Shown in pieces: positions 21,901-34,300 of a stretch of DNA of 64,000 bases. The stretch covers positions 843,862 to 907,861 of the forward strand of contig JABAKD010000024.1 in assembly GCA_012845835.1 (NCBI GenBank), in the 5' to 3' direction. The DNA is from Undaria pinnatifida. Its lineage: Eukaryota > Sar > Phaeophyceae > Laminariales > Alariaceae. The translations under genes were made by a program, and so were the position numbers. The stretch's first letter is position 1, and each line of letters begins with the position of its first letter. Below the pieces are notes generated by a model. The model saw only the letters and a list, made by a program, of their open reading frames with translations, was not told where the DNA came from and did not search any database.

Positions 21901-24900
21901 GCACCGCCTACTCTCAGAGGTGCCACGCGTATGCGAGTTGGCCGTGTTCAGCTGCGTCGTTGGGTGCATTCGCCGCCGACGTGTGTGCTGTCACGTTTTT
22001 TTTCCCGGGTGCCTCGGGTGTGCTAGTTGGCCATAGCTGTCCCGTGCGAGCAGTCTAGCGTCTAGACATACATCCTGTACTAGCCTCGCATGTCTCCTGC
22101 TGACTACAACTCTCAGAAGCACCTCTATTCCGCAAGGCGCATTTGAAATAATGTTATAATAGTTATAGATATGTAGGCGTTTACGCGGACGCTAAACATC
22201 AGGTCCGGGTTGGCGTCGACGACAGGGACATGATTTAGTGTTAGGTGTTGATGCATACACATGTTGGTGCATGTGTTGGTCCGGTCCGTATGTCCGCGCC
22301 AATCTTACACTTACGTGCGTTGGTGATTAAGGCACAAACACGGGAACCCGGAACATTTTGGCTGCCGGTACTAAAGTCAGTGTACCTGGCACCAGATATG
22401 TGTTGACGATTTTGTCGAGGGCACCTGATAATGAGGAGCAGACGATGGAGCGAAGCGACAGCGCTGCGACGAAGTCTCTCCGTATCTAACGGCCAGCTGC
22501 GTTCAGGTTCTTCTACGAGAAAAAATCCGAAAAACTTTGCAAGCAGGGTGACTTTACTAAATGGCGTCGACTTTCTTCCCGTGGGTGTCTGTATGTCTAT
22601 CTGTGCATCATCGACGTTGGCCCCTCAAACACAACCAATTCGGAGCCGATTTCGACCAACCCGGCGGCTACAGACGCCCCTATTTATGACATCCATCCAC
22701 CTCTGACCGCGTCCAAAACCGTCTTGAATTCGTCGAGCTTGCTCGTGATGCTAACCGCCGACAAGCGCAGTAGCTTAATAATGCAGTTAGGAATTTGACC
22801 AGTTGAAGGCGTCTGTCACGCTCCTCATTCCCACCTTTCTAGTACATGACTTGTTCGGCCCCAATCGTAATGTTAACACAATGATCACAAGTTAGGGGTT
22901 GGTCCTCCTCGCCTCGTACACAGCAGTGTGCGTCAACGATACTGTCGAATATGCGGCAAGGTCTCTTCTGCTTTTTATCGACAGACCTTGAACGTTTACA
23001 AGGTCAGCGGCACATGGACACACCTTCTCGATTGCCCCTGCCTTGCACTGCACCACGGCATCCACCTCCGCCTTCGGGATATGGTACTGCATCTTTTTCA
23101 GAACCTGCTTTTGCGATACGACGGGAGAATTTCAACTGTTCGATATTTCGATATTTCGATATTTCGATATTTTCGATATTTCAACATATCGACGTTTGGA
23201 CACATCGATGTTAGCGATGGTGCGATATATCGATGTTTCGACATTTCGATATTATCGACGTTTCGACGCTTCGATATTTCGATATTTCGATGTTTTGCGA
23301 TATTTCGATATTTCGATGTTCCGATATTTCATACTTGACATTCCGATATTTCACATACGAGATTTCGATACCCGGTACTTCTGTGCACGTTTGAGACCGG
23401 GAATAACAAAAACGGCGGCGTCGACGCATTTTTCTCAGGGCACGACTCAAGCTCCGCTATTTCGGGCACGTTCCTTCCACCAGTACTGCATGTGATCGAT
23501 GCTATAACCGACGTACTCCGTATAATTTCTACAGGTTTTGAACCCCCGAGTCCCAAAAAGGGTTTACAGCGCTATCTTGAGGTTTCACTACTCTGGGGAT
23601 TACGGATGCCGCAATTGTTGTTGGTAGTGTGTTTGATACCTAGCCATGGCAGGCTTGAGCTTCAACGGGGCACGTTCCTTCCCCCAGCATTTAGGGCTGG
23701 GCACTGGCTTACTCAGTCAGTATCGATTAAACTGCGGTGAAAAATCAATCAGTATACTGGACTGCAGCAGTATACTGGCCGAGCGAAGCGAGTAACGCCG
23801 AGCGTAGCTTGGCCAGTAGCCTCCCCCCCGGCTCATGAGGAGGGCGCGCTGGAGGCGCCGCCGGAGGCCCCAAAAGTAAGCATTTTCGCTTAATTTCCCA
23901 TCACAGTCGGGGCTCAGCACTGTATTGGCGGGGGGTGGTTGCGGTCATCTACACAGAAGAACTCAAGAAAAAGTCATGGAAAATAAATGCAACGTGTGGC
24001 GATGATGTGGGGTTCTTTCATCATGTCCGTGTTTGCGCAGGCGCATATTAAGTCTTTCTGGCGCATCATATTTAATACTTAGTATTTAGTGTTACTCCAT
24101 GGCTCCTACCCTTGGGGCACCGGGTAGTAGATTAGGCTCTCACCAGCAAACAAAACACAGGAAAGCACCGACAGACAAAAATGGGAAATCAAAACGAAAA
24201 ACAAAACGAAGAAACGAAGGGACGCTACATGCAGCCGGTATCAGGTAGCAAGTGCTCAACGCAGAGAAAAGAGACCAAACATGAAGCAAGCGGAAGGAAG
24301 GAAGAAACGCGTCAAAAATCACGACAGCCAGGGGATGGCGGAGATCTTTCAGCGTGCAAACAGGAAACAGGCGAAAGGAAGGAGCACGTCAAAAGGAGCA
24401 ACAGCCGGGAGGGTGGTGAAGATCTTTCCGCGAACCCCCCCACCCAAAAAAACATCAAAAAGTTACGAGTGAACAACTTTTTAAAAAAGGAAAGAAAACA
24501 GAGTGGACAAAATGACACATAGTAACATAGACGAGCAGCTAGAGGATACACCGCAACTCCGTATCATATACCAGGTATCTGCAACAACCTCAAAAATACA
24601 CGTACGTGTACAAAAAAAGAGGAGAACAACACCCAGAGAGCGAAGGAGAGAGGGGAGGGGGGGTCGCAGACGTGCTGTAACATATTCGCCAGCATTTATG
24701 GGTTTCCGTACTATATTATTTGGCGTGTTTATCGGACGTACGTCATATGAACACTACCGGTGAATATCCTGGCCGAGTCAATCAATAGATTACTACTGCC
24801 AGTGTATTACTACTGCCAGTACATACTGAGCCAGTGCCCAACCCTACCAGCACTGCCTCATGTGGTCGATGGGGAAACCGATATATACGTTCGACAGCTT

Positions 24901-27900
24901 TTTCCTTCCAGAATCCCGAACGGGTTGACCGTGTCAATAATAGGTTATTTTCTGTGTATCATGTGGGGACTAAGGGGGCAGCAACCTGTTGGTAGTGTGT
25001 TTGATGTCCGACAATGTCAGCTTTGAGCTTCACTACATTGATCAACCATTGGCTGACACCCCCAGACATAAAGAAGAAAGAACACCAAGGCAAACCAAAA
25101 AAATAAAATAAAAAACAAACCTACTACTACTGTATACACGCACAAAAAAAATACCAAGGCAATAAACCAAAAACATGCAAAAAAAAAAAACTACAGCAGT
25201 ATACTGCTGTATGAACCTTTTTCACTGTTGTTGATCGTACAATGTGATAGCATCACACCTTGTCGTTCAGCGTGTTCCAGTTGTAGGTCTTCTGCCCCAC
25301 GGCGTTGGCGGCCGCGTAGTTGTGGAGCTCAACTAGCTTCGGAAAGTAGTGCGCAACCACCTGCAATACCAACCATGCAAACGACGGGCGGCAACAAGTG
25401 TTATAAGGCTTAGTTTGGGTAAGCTATTGGTTAACCTTTTGCAAGTGGTCAAACGGACTAATACCCCACTAATACCTTAACACAAGAACAAAACACATCG
25501 ACACCGGTCTCATAGACATGTTGGACCCAATACATTACCACCAAGAACCCTTATCCCGTCGAAACCTTATCCTACCCGGATCTGAGTTCTCTAAACTGAT
25601 CCTGCGTGTACAATTAGACGCCGGCGGAGCCGACCAAGTACGAAGCCATGCTGAAGTAGAAGTTGCCGCTTTGAGCCCAAACATTTGTCACGGACGGTCT
25701 GGTAAACTATTACCAGGTAATAGTCACTACACTACTACTGAATATTCTACTGGTACAGCAACATATATAGCGTCTCCCTCTATAATAACAAGAAAAATGA
25801 ATGTCTTGAAACAGTCTGAATCAATAAAATTTAACCCCCCCCCAATATGATATACTCCGGAGTATATTACAAGGATCGAGGTGTAATGTAATGATTAATA
25901 ACTAATTCAGTTTTGCTTTTTTGAGGGGGGGGGGGGGGATTAATTATTTTTTCAATAGAGGGTCGCAATATCTCTGGAATCCGATGTTGACTTTCCTATA
26001 TATATTATTCGTGACAAGCACAGGAATGCGTACCGTCCTGAGATTAGCAGTGTTTCACACCTCGGAGAGATCATACAGATCATAATAGAGATAATATGGA
26101 CCAGCTAGATCATCTACAGCAGTTCCTACAGCTGCCGTTGTGGGATGTTGTGCAGGGTCTGCATACGTCGAGTACAGAGCCAGCCCCAGAAGCATGCGCT
26201 AGATCATCTGATGGAACCCACGATAGACGCGTGTTAAAACACGACGACACGACGACACGACGACGCGACGATAGGAGTAACAACCTGATTTTTCTGAGGA
26301 CCGTCGCCAGAGGAGCTCTGCATCTCACCCAACAACCGAATGCGGGAAAACATTCATCCAACAACCGAACAGATCACCGGTTCCTGCCAAGTGATCTAGA
26401 TGTTTGAGGAAGATCCGTACCGGGTATGGTATAAGGGATCTAGACCATCCGATGCAAGATCTGTACCAGGTATGCATGGTATGTATGGTATAGATTTCCT
26501 TCAGCGAGGAGCCTGAGGAGGCACAATGGAAGACCTCTACCGCAGGATGCGTCGCGGTCCAGACGGTCCAATAGACCCAATAGACCAAATAATGGAGTCA
26601 GTGTCTTCGGCCATGGACTGTTGGCGTATTTTACGAGAACGAGTTGATGTGAGAACAGAAAAATGTTAAAGCCTCGGCATCTTCCGGGCTTCAGCCAAAA
26701 CTCTGTCACGTTCACGGACCACCCAGGAGCAAAAAAAAAAACAAAATGCTTCGGCTTTGCAAGCAGCAGCAGCAGCAGCAAGCAGCAGCAGCAGCAGTGT
26801 TCGAGCTCTACATGGTCATCGCGGATCTTACCCTTCTTACAATGTTCCCGGATTACAAACGGAACTGTACTGCTGTAAATAACCCAAACGATAGAGGTGC
26901 ACCATTCATATTGCGATAGAGGTGCACCATCCATATTGCGATAGAGGTGCACCATCCATATTGCGATAGAGGCGCACCATCCATATTGCGATAGAGGCGC
27001 ACCATCCATATTGCGATAGAGGCGCACCATCCATATTGCGATAGAGGCGCACCATCCATATTGCGATAAAGGTGCGCCATCCATATTGCGATAGAGGTGC
27101 ACCATCCATATTGCGATAGAGGCGCACCATCCATACTGCGATAGAGGTGCACCATCCATATTGCGATAGAGGCGCACCATCCATATTGCGATAGAGGTGC
27201 GCCACTTTTTTTCTTAATACTACTCCTCAATTTGGGAGAGTCTTGAGACCTCTCCCAAAGACTGATTTGGAGAAAACCAAAACCGCCATGATACCGGATG
27301 AACAATCAACCCCACGGCCTAGGTACACAAACAACTAGAATCATGCGAAAAAATAGCTTATTATTTTCTTGTTTATTATTTTCTTGTTTTCCGACGATTT
27401 GGGGTTAAGGAGCCCCGTCAATCAGAAACCATATTTGCCAAAAAAAAGTATACCTCTACTATCGTAGCACTTGTCTTTCCTCGATGGAGGTGGTGGGGAG
27501 GTGGAAGAGAAAACGGCCCCCACGAGGAAATGGATACGACTAGTGCCACCTTCTGACAACGGCACGGTCAGGTTCAATAATTGCAAAATTGATACACCAT
27601 GGCACTGTTTGGCAGCGATACGGCCGGGTTCAAATATCAGTGCGACGATATCTGTTTTCTTTTCGCTTTGTTTTCGAGCCGTTTTTTTCCTGCGCCCAGT
27701 ATTGGTGGATGGCTGGCTGGCTGTTGTCGAGGCACACGGCGGCGGCCACCGACACCATCTCAAGCCGCAACACAAACCCTAATTCGAACCCGAACGCCAA
27801 CCAGGGGCCCGCGCTTGGTTGGTGCGCTCTGAGGAAAAACGCTAGGTAGCTGTGCTTGTACATCACTTCAGGTCGTTACTACGAGGAAAAATCTCGGAAA

Positions 27901-30367
27901 CGCACACTTTCTACCACATGGAGCTAACTGGGTCCAGAAGACTGTAGCTGCGCGACGGACATCTCCTGCGAAGGGCATCCCCTACGAGGTGAACGTAACG
28001 TGCGCCTCTTGTTACCCAGCCTACAGAACGTCCTGCCGTACTCGCGCCGTACCGGTGCTTTAATATCGGCATGGCTTGGATCTCAAGTGATTCGACCCGA
28101 AAATCAGCATCCTGCTGCTCCGTTGCAATGCCTAGTGTACATAAAAAACTTGAACACTGTCAGACGCGGGGTTTTTCTTTTTTGGCATATGTTGCGCTTT
28201 ACATTAACTTCAGCATAACTGCCCCCGGATTGTCTATTTTACTATGGCGTACTTCGTATCAGCCTGCCTTTCTTGTTAGCCTGCTGTACTGTAATATGTA
28301 GTCACATTACGCACATGATGCGTGTGAGAGTACGAGAAAGTACTGAACAAAAGAGAACAGCAACACACATAGAGTATCCTTCACGAGTGTTCCGTCTTAA
28401 TAATGCCATATACACCCCCGTAACATGCGCGTTCGAAATACCGCATGATGTACTGCAGTAGTAAGATTTTCTCTCGTCCTAATCGATTATTGCCCGCAAA
28501 ATGCCTTTCGGCAGAAGGGGGGGCGAAACCGTTAGTTCAGGCAGGCGATAACATAACGCCTGTCAGGGGAAAAAAATGGGACAACTTCTAGAAATCATAA
28601 CGCCGTGGGGGGGGAAAGGGGATCCGCAGCGCTATAGCTCACAGCAATACAGCGCCGTGCAGTGCCCTGCGATGCCCTGCAACTCAGCTCAGCAGCGCAC
28701 CGCAGCGCAGCGCTAGCTCAGCAGAGCGAAGCGCTGTGCTTTGCCGTCCTGCGTGCTTTGCTGTACTTTTTTACTAGTTCGTACATGCCAATAATATTCG
28801 AAGTATCATACCACGTACCGGTACTATTAATACTACACCAGGTTTGTACATATGACGTTGTTATTGGATCACAAACAATGCACCCCCAGCTTAGTTCAGC
28901 ACGGCTATATATAGCTCAGCAGCGCAGTGCCGTGCCGTGCCTTGCCCTTCGTTTTGCGGTGCTGTGTCGTGCGGCGCTGTGCGTTCTTTTGAACATACAG
29001 TAGCAGTTACATGTAGTAGTTGTAGTACCAGGTATGATACAGATACCAGGTCTATGTACGCGTTTTGTGTACTCGTCTTTTTGCTTTCTTCAGTTGATTG
29101 TCCTCTCTCGCTCCCCATGCCCCCCCCCCCCCCCGCAGATATCGCACGTACTGCCGTTCAGAATTGACATCAACAAGCAAAGCGCACAGCGCAGGGCAAT
29201 TAGCTCTGCACAAGCACCTCTTGGCCTCATTATCAGGCCGCTATTCGCACCAAATAATCACGGGCCTCTTCTTCCTGCCCCATTTATTTACATGTTTCAG
29301 TTAGTTGCATTTATTCTTGCGCAAGCGTAGCATGCGGCGTCAGCAGCCCGCGGAGCGGAGCCCTGTGCTTTCTTTAGAACCACACAGAGTACCACCAGAT
29401 ACCGTTGGTACGTGTGTGTACTCGTCTTTTTGCTTTTTCGTCGTTGTTTTTCCTCCATCTCGGTCCTCTTCGCGATTTTTTCTTCGCAAATTACACCCGT
29501 ACTACTGCCGATCAGAACGTGACCTCGCCAACATACAGCACAGCACAGAAAGGGCAATCAGCTCCGCACAAGTAGCTCTTGGCATTATCAAATCGCTAGT
29601 TGCACTAAATCATGGGCCGCCTATTTCTGCCCCCTTCACATTTATTATTAATAGTTGAAATCTCTGCGCGAGCGTAGCGGGTGGCGTCAGCCGCCCGCGG
29701 AGAAGAGCCCTTGTACGTCATACCAATACCGTACCTGGGATGAGACGATCGCGGTTCAGGGAAAATTGAAAGTTCAAAATATCGAAATATCGTTGACGTC
29801 ATCGAGTCACATGACGGCAATCATGAGGGCGTAGCGTAAAAGGCCGGCAGCTACAGGCTACTGCAGGTGGCCCATCTACAGTCTACCAACGGCTTACAGA
29901 AGCCAGTCTTCGGAATCGTATGAAACCCTAGCTGCAGAATGTATCCTATCCTTGTATCCTTACGTGGATATCAAAAGTGACCGGCAGACAGGCAGGCGTG
30001 GATCCATTCGCTATTTTGAAGATATTTGACAGTTCGATACATCGAACAGCAGGCACCTATTTCCCAACTGGTTTGAACTCGCAACGTGTTATCTCTGTCT
30101 CGTAGTTTACGACCGCAGATCTTGTATCTCTCTAGGATGAAGAATCGGCGCGGGAACGGGATGTGCTGGATGTCGATGTGTGTAGAAACAAGGGCACATA
30201 CGCACACACCTTGCCAGGTAGCTTAAGCATTCCAAGAACCGTACCTCCGCTACCAGAACTCCGTCGCTGAAGTCTCTTGCTATGTTTCGCTTGGGTCTCG
30301 AAAGGTTGATCTCATCGACCCACGTGTACAACCGGGTTAGATCGTCGTTGCTCAGGGTGCCGGGCAT
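18832..30367 (-). CDS. SPEF1: SPEF1/CLAMP-like sperm flagellar protein 1 homologue, five exons
   Basis: The gene is assembled from exons 30367-30245, 25360-25259, 23104-23024, 20051-19887 and 18957-18832. All junctions are GT-AG and all are phase 0, giving 198 residues (the human protein is a little longer). The N-terminus reads LYTWVDEINLSRPKRNIARD, then GVLVAEV-AHYFPKLVELHNY, the signature of the SPEF1 calponin-homology domain. A Gly/Ala/Ser-rich linker follows, then a C-terminal coiled coil (LRLKIAKLEQLLRLKDAKIQ). In the family this is a microtubule-bundling protein of cilia and flagella (axoneme central apparatus, epithelial cell apex), so the organism should make a flagellum at some stage. 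Introns are 0.9-4.9 kb and full of repeats. An earlier in-frame ATG (30418) exists; the one at 30367 is chosen because the family conserves sequence from there. A further small exon in intron 3 cannot be excluded, but the five join without a gap relative to the family. Confidence 0.9.
18965..19235 (-). repeat. ATC/ACC trinucleotide-rich array in SPEF1 intron 4
   Basis: Imperfect CATCAC/CACCAT units ending about 10 bp from the splice acceptor of exon 5. It produces His-rich plus-strand frames and Met/Asp/Val-rich minus-strand frames, which I treat as artefacts. Confidence 0.85.
19804..19862 (+). repeat. TAGTACACTA decamer repeat
   Basis: About five near-palindromic units in SPEF1 intron 4, about 25 bp from the exon 4 donor. 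Confidence 0.7.
19887..20051 (-). CDS. SPEF1: SPEF1 exon 4 (linker)
   Basis: Encodes LKMAQYRARSKAGWEASAAS and a Gly/Ser/Ala-rich stretch, ending in ADKEGENQ. The acceptor is TTGCAG and the donor CAG/GTACTA; 55 codons, phase 0 at both ends. Confidence 0.8.
20495..20650 (+). repeat. Dispersed repeat R fragment
   Basis: Two imperfect copies of a GGGTTAAGGA(T/C)CTC(C/T)GTCAT phrase, followed by a stretch ending GATACCTCTACCGC. It resembles 27395-27470 and, in reverse, 63035-63090. Confidence 0.5.
21440..21975 (+). repeat. 265-bp tandem duplication in SPEF1 intron 3
   Basis: GCCGAGTTTCGG occurs at about 21441 and 21706. Each is followed by the same order of phrases (CACACCCATCC-type, AATCCAACCACGGCT, GAGCACTCCCG, GGTCACG-GCACCGCC). 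A third unit begins near 21955. Confidence 0.7.
23024..23104 (-). CDS. SPEF1: SPEF1 exon 3
   Basis: 27 codons: VLKKMQYHIPKAEVDAVVQC and the next seven residues (KAGAIEK), matching the end of the family's N-terminal domain. Acceptor AAGCAG, donor AAG/GTGTGT. Confidence 0.88.
23135..23365 (-). repeat. ATCGAAAT octamer array upstream of SPEF1 exon 3
   Basis: About 25 imperfect units of ATATTTCG/CGAAATAT. The array ends about 30 bp before the exon 3 acceptor on the minus strand. Confidence 0.8.
25259..25360 (-). CDS. SPEF1: SPEF1 exon 2
   Basis: 34 codons beginning VVAHYFPKLVELHNYAAANA and ending in YNWNTLNDK, the most conserved stretch of the SPEF1 domain. Acceptor TTGCAG, donor AAG/GTGTGA. 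Confidence 0.92.
25399..25482 (+). mobile_element. Solo LTR of the TRIM family
   Basis: A single 84-bp copy of the TGTTATAAGG...CCTTAACA repeat. CAAG occurs directly on both sides (ACAAG if the end is placed one base earlier), a target-site duplication, so this is a solo LTR left by recombination between two LTRs. It sits 38 bp from SPEF1 exon 2. Confidence 0.8.
26890..27197 (+). repeat. 25-bp minisatellite, about 12 copies
   Basis: Unit GATAGAGGTGCACCATCCAT plus ATTGC, in SPEF1 intron 1. The minus-strand frames (SIAIWMV / YRNMDGAPLSQYGW repeats) are artefacts. Confidence 0.92.
27255..27470 (+). repeat. Dispersed repeat R, copy
   Basis: The order of phrases (ACTGATTT-GAG, GGCC-AGGTACACAA, GAATCATGCGAAAAAA, ACGATTTGGGGTTAAGGAGC) recurs at 56315-56500 and 56850-57005, and reversed at 61080-61265 and 63035-63235. 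Confidence 0.65.
28660..28990 (+). repeat. CTCAGCAGCGCA-rich duplicated region
   Basis: Two blocks (28680-28760 and 28890-28985) share CAGCTCAGCAGCGCA- and GCTGTGC-type strings. Non-coding, in SPEF1 intron 1. Confidence 0.45.
28977..29715 (+). repeat. Tandem duplication of about 360-390 bp in SPEF1 intron 1
   Basis: Copy 1 (28977-29340) and copy 2 (29363-29715) share GTGTACTCGTCTTTTTGCTTT, CACAAG-A-CTCTTGGC and GGCGTCAGC-GCCCGCGGAG in the same order. Copy 1 carries a run of 16 C. Confidence 0.65.
30245..30367 (-). CDS. SPEF1: SPEF1 exon 1
   Basis: 41 codons from ATG 30367, including LYTWVDEINLSRPKRNIARD and GVLVAE. Donor GAG/GTACGG. Confidence 0.88.
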
Positions 30368-30929
30368 AGCTCGGATCCGTCTCGGGATTGCTCCCACAGC
30401 CCACAGCACACAACACACACTGAGAGTAGCAGTGCAGCACTCGTATCAAGAACCAGCAGAAAGCGGAGAAAATGGTGCAAGTGGGGTTTCCACTAGGTTC
30501 TCGAGGCGATTGTCACTCTCGTTTCCTCATCGATTGCCAACGGTTTTTGACCGCATCATGACCTGTGACTGCAGGCACTTCCAGCGAGGGCTTCGCGGAG
30601 TGGATGCTAGCCCTGCACAGAGAGTACTGCAGTGTGGTCACAGCTTAGATCTCTCCCTGGTGGGTTTACCGACTAACCAACCCCCAGAGGTTCCACAACA
30701 ATTTGGCGAACAGACGGCAGACGAAAAAAAAAGTCGATCGTGAGACGCGCGTACTTTCGTGCGTTGAACACGTTCACCTACGCGCATCGCACCCAACAAC
30801 AGCAGTACCAGCACCAGCACCAGCAGCGTGAAGCCTGAAGCGTAGAAGGACAGGAAGTCGGGGAAATCCCCCCGCGGGGAGCCCCGGGTGGACGTGCTGC
30901 AAACGTCGGCCGGCAGGGGAAAGGCTTAG
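30368..30929. promoter_or_regulatory. Shared intergenic region between divergent SPEF1 and Arp genes
   Basis: 562 bp separate the two start codons, so both promoters must lie here or inside the first introns. There is no clear TATA box. An in-frame TAG directly abuts the Arp ATG (30927-30929), which fixes that start. Bidirectional use is inference from the arrangement. Confidence 0.5.
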
Positions 30930-31316
30930 ATGGCGCTGTACAAGTCTCCGCTGTCCCGCACCAGGGCGACCGTCCCTGGAGGGGTGCATTCGGAAAGGGA
31001 CATGGCCAGGGGGATGAACCTCGAAAACTTGCCGCCCAATCTCTCGACAGACCCGTTAGATTTCTTCGGCGCCATCAGAGAACTCGTAGAGCAGAGCATC
31101 CCGCAGCACGATATCAAGAGGTATGCCCCGTCTCGGCAGAATCAGCAGCGGAAGTGGGCTGTGGATGCAGCCCCCCCTGCTGCTGTGGGCAAGGGGGGCG
31201 AGTCGGGGCTGAGGGGGATCGTTACCCAGCTGGAGGGGGAGAACGGGGTGCTACGGGACAGGGTGGCTGACTTGGAGCGTTCACTTCGGAAAGCTCAGGG
31301 ATGCCCGCCTGAGAAG
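30930..31316 (+). CDS. Arp-fusion exon 1
   Basis: 129 codons. It contains DPLDFFGAIRELVEQSIPQH and ends in a heptad-like ENGVLRDRVADLERSLRKAQ. Donor AAG/GTAGGC, phase 0. Confidence 0.8.
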
Positions 31317-34300
31317 GTAGGCAGTGGTTGTGGTGGTTTTGGTAGTTGTGGTGGTTATGTGTAGTTCGCGCCGTCTATGTTATTCCTTTCCTTTCCTCTG
31401 TTTGCCTCGACTCCCGAAACAGCGGTGCGGTAAGCACCTCGTAGCTGGTAATAGCACGAGCACATTGATTTTCAGTATGTCGGCATTTGGTGCATGTCGC
31501 TGGAGAAAACGAATAAATACCAGAGGAAGGCCAGGTACCAGGTAGTCTATTACCAGGTGTAGAATATACTCGCAACATGAAGTGCTCCGCTGCTGATTTC
31601 ATCTCGAGAAGACGGGAGGAAGAGTGTGGCAGCCGATAATGAATGCTAATAAAGCAGTGTGATATCATCATATGGAGCTCGTGTACCAAGGGAAGATGCT
31701 TCTATAAAAAACATCTTACCTGGTACCAGTATATACACCATACCCCAGGTACACCCAGTACGTCTCATACCTGATACACATCAAGCGTCCCAAAGACAGC
31801 AACGTGAATATGCATATGCATGGCAACAACGCACCTCGGTACGAAGCTCCTGGCTACTGCTGATGAGGCAATCTCTCGAGGATTAGGCTATTATCCTGGG
31901 ACCCGACCCCACTGAGTTTCGTACTCCTATTAATAGATTTCCAGATTTCCACTGCTAGCAGCTGCTGTAGGTTTACCAATAAACTGCTGTCCCGTGCCTG
32001 CAGACCCAGACTGCATGAACGCAGGTTTCGTAATGGGCCCTTTGTAATATGTGACCATCGACAACAATTACAGCAGCAGCATTTACCTGATACCTGGTAC
32101 CTTGTGCTTGTTTTTTGTTGTTACCTGCGTTTCCTGGTCCCGCGTGCTTCGAATTTCGCACGATTCCGTCAGTGCCATGTAGTTCCATGTCATTTTGCAC
32201 GCGGCTCGTGCTTAGTTAGCCCAGCGGCGGTGCCCAGCCCAGCCACGCGTGGGCGCGGATACCCGTTTGGCCGTTTGGTATATCATACCCGCCGATCCGC
32301 CGATCCACATGACAGTGTTAAATGTTTTCGCGCATGTCCACGGACGATTGATTTTTGTATAATACCAGCTGTATAATACAAGTACTTGATTGATCATTGA
32401 TTGATTGATTTATTGATTGGTCAAACATATGATGCGAGTATAGTATCGTATGGTATCGTATGGTATCGTACTTGTCATGTCATTCCGTGGTTTGTCGTGA
32501 GCTCGTGACAACGTTTTCTGTAGGTGGCCAAATATTAGACCGGTTTTGCCCCCACGATGACCGTTCCCCCCTCTTCCCCCCACCGCCATTACCACTACAA
32601 ATGATACCTGGTACTTGGTATGTATTCTGCCAGGTATCTGTCTAATCAGTATTATGGCCAAACACATCCATCCTGTTGCTAGCCGCGCCCAAAATCACGT
32701 TTCTACCCTGTTTGCTTGTGAACAGTAAAGTTACTGCTGTACCCGGTCATTTTCGTATTATGTGTACCAGGTAGTATTGTTTGACAGTGTTGTTTCGCTA
32801 CTGCTGTGTGTTGTTGCGGTCTTGTGCAGGGCGTGTGGTCTTCCCTGTGGCGCCGTGCAGGGTCTAAGTTGGCCTGCTTGAGATTTACGAATCGAATCAA
32901 AAATAAGAAAAAATTGGAAGCCGTGGTACTGAAGTTAGTGTATTCACCTTTCCCAGATAGAAAATCTACCCTGAGCCAGCATTTCCGTTTCATGCTGATA
33001 TCATATCGTGCAACTAATGCTGTTGTAATCGTTCTATTTACTGTTATACCTGGCATTGCAGCAACAATGTACCTCGCCCTGTACTACGCCAATGTGTTTG
33101 CTTATTTTACTGCTATGATCACCAGCTGTGTAAATCTTTTTGCCTTTTTGTTTTTGTTGTTGTTGCAGTGTACGTATGTTTTGGGTGGCAGCCCGTAAAA
33201 GCCTCATGATACTTTGACACGAACGGCTCCCGTGTTTTCTAGGAGGGGATATTTTTACTTTCAGCTTGACTGGGATCGTGGATCGTGTTCGTACTTTTTT
33301 TGTTGGAAAATTGCGATATTTTCTCTTCAGATACTTGTAAACCGGTGAGAATTTCGAGTGCGGACCCTGGACCCTGGACCCTAGCGGTTTTGGAGGTTGG
33401 ATGTTACTGGGTAAAGGGGAATACCAGGTACAGTAAGTCTAACGTGAAATGTCCCATCACCAAACGCACACCAGTACGTTCGACGCTGAAACGTGGGCGC
33501 GGCAGTATTTTGTAAAATGTTTCAAATACGCCAGCTGTGAGTTCGACCAATTGAAGGGTCGATGCTCGTCTTTGCAAGCTGCGTGATATTCCGGCCGCGC
33601 ATTTTTTACAGGTGTAGGTGTACTTGTTTAGCGCTTGCTTCCCCCCTCCCCCCCCCGCCCCCCCGCCCCCCCGCTGTTGCATGTGAAGGGGTAAATGTTT
33701 GGTTAGTATCACTTATGTTTACCCCCGCCTTGTCCCTCCCTGCTTACCCCCCGCCCTCCACCAGCTGGCAAAGGCTGAAACCGCTCGAGACCTCGCCGAG
33801 TCAGCCCGTGCGAGTGCAGTGGCCTCTCTCGACAAAGTCAACGATGACCTCCGCGCAGCACGCGAGACGGCCGCTCGAGACGTGGCCTTCCAAGCGGCAA
33901 GGGCTGACGCAGAGATCGCGTTAGCTAGGGCTTCCTCGGAAGCCTCCCTGGCTCAGCTCGGCGAAGAGTTCCGCCTCTTCAGGGAGAAGGCGGCCGATGA
34001 CGGTGCAAAGCATCGGAGCGCGCTGGAAGCTCTTAAGGTTGAGCTGGGACAGGTTACCGCGGTTAAGGCTGCGCATGAGGAGTCTCTAGAGAGGCAAAAC
34101 GCGGAGGCGGTGGCGGCTAGGGGCGGGGTGGATGCCGCGCTTGCTCAAGAGCGGGAGAGCTTCCGCGCTTTCCGAGAGAAAACTTCCACTGACGCTGCGA
34201 CCCTTAGAAGGGCGGCGGAAGAGAGCCTCAGCCAGGAGAGGGAACGGTGCGCGGCAGTCGAGCGCGAGAGCGAGGAGGTGCGACAACGCCAAAACCGTGC

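Noticed and set aside
22700-22800. Minus-strand piece reading KLLRLSAVSITSKLDEFKTV as an extra SPEF1 exon
   Set aside because: SPEF1 exons 3 and 4 already join in phase and align to the family; this piece has no match to the family and a weak acceptor.
26440-27305. Minus-strand frames of 99-246 codons with YRNMDGAPLSQYGW-type repeats
   Set aside because: They are translations of the 25-bp minisatellite in SPEF1 intron 1.
32806-33198. 130-codon hydrophobic plus frame in Arp intron 1
   Set aside because: AT-rich, no domain, no splice sites in phase with exons 1 and 2; probably chance.
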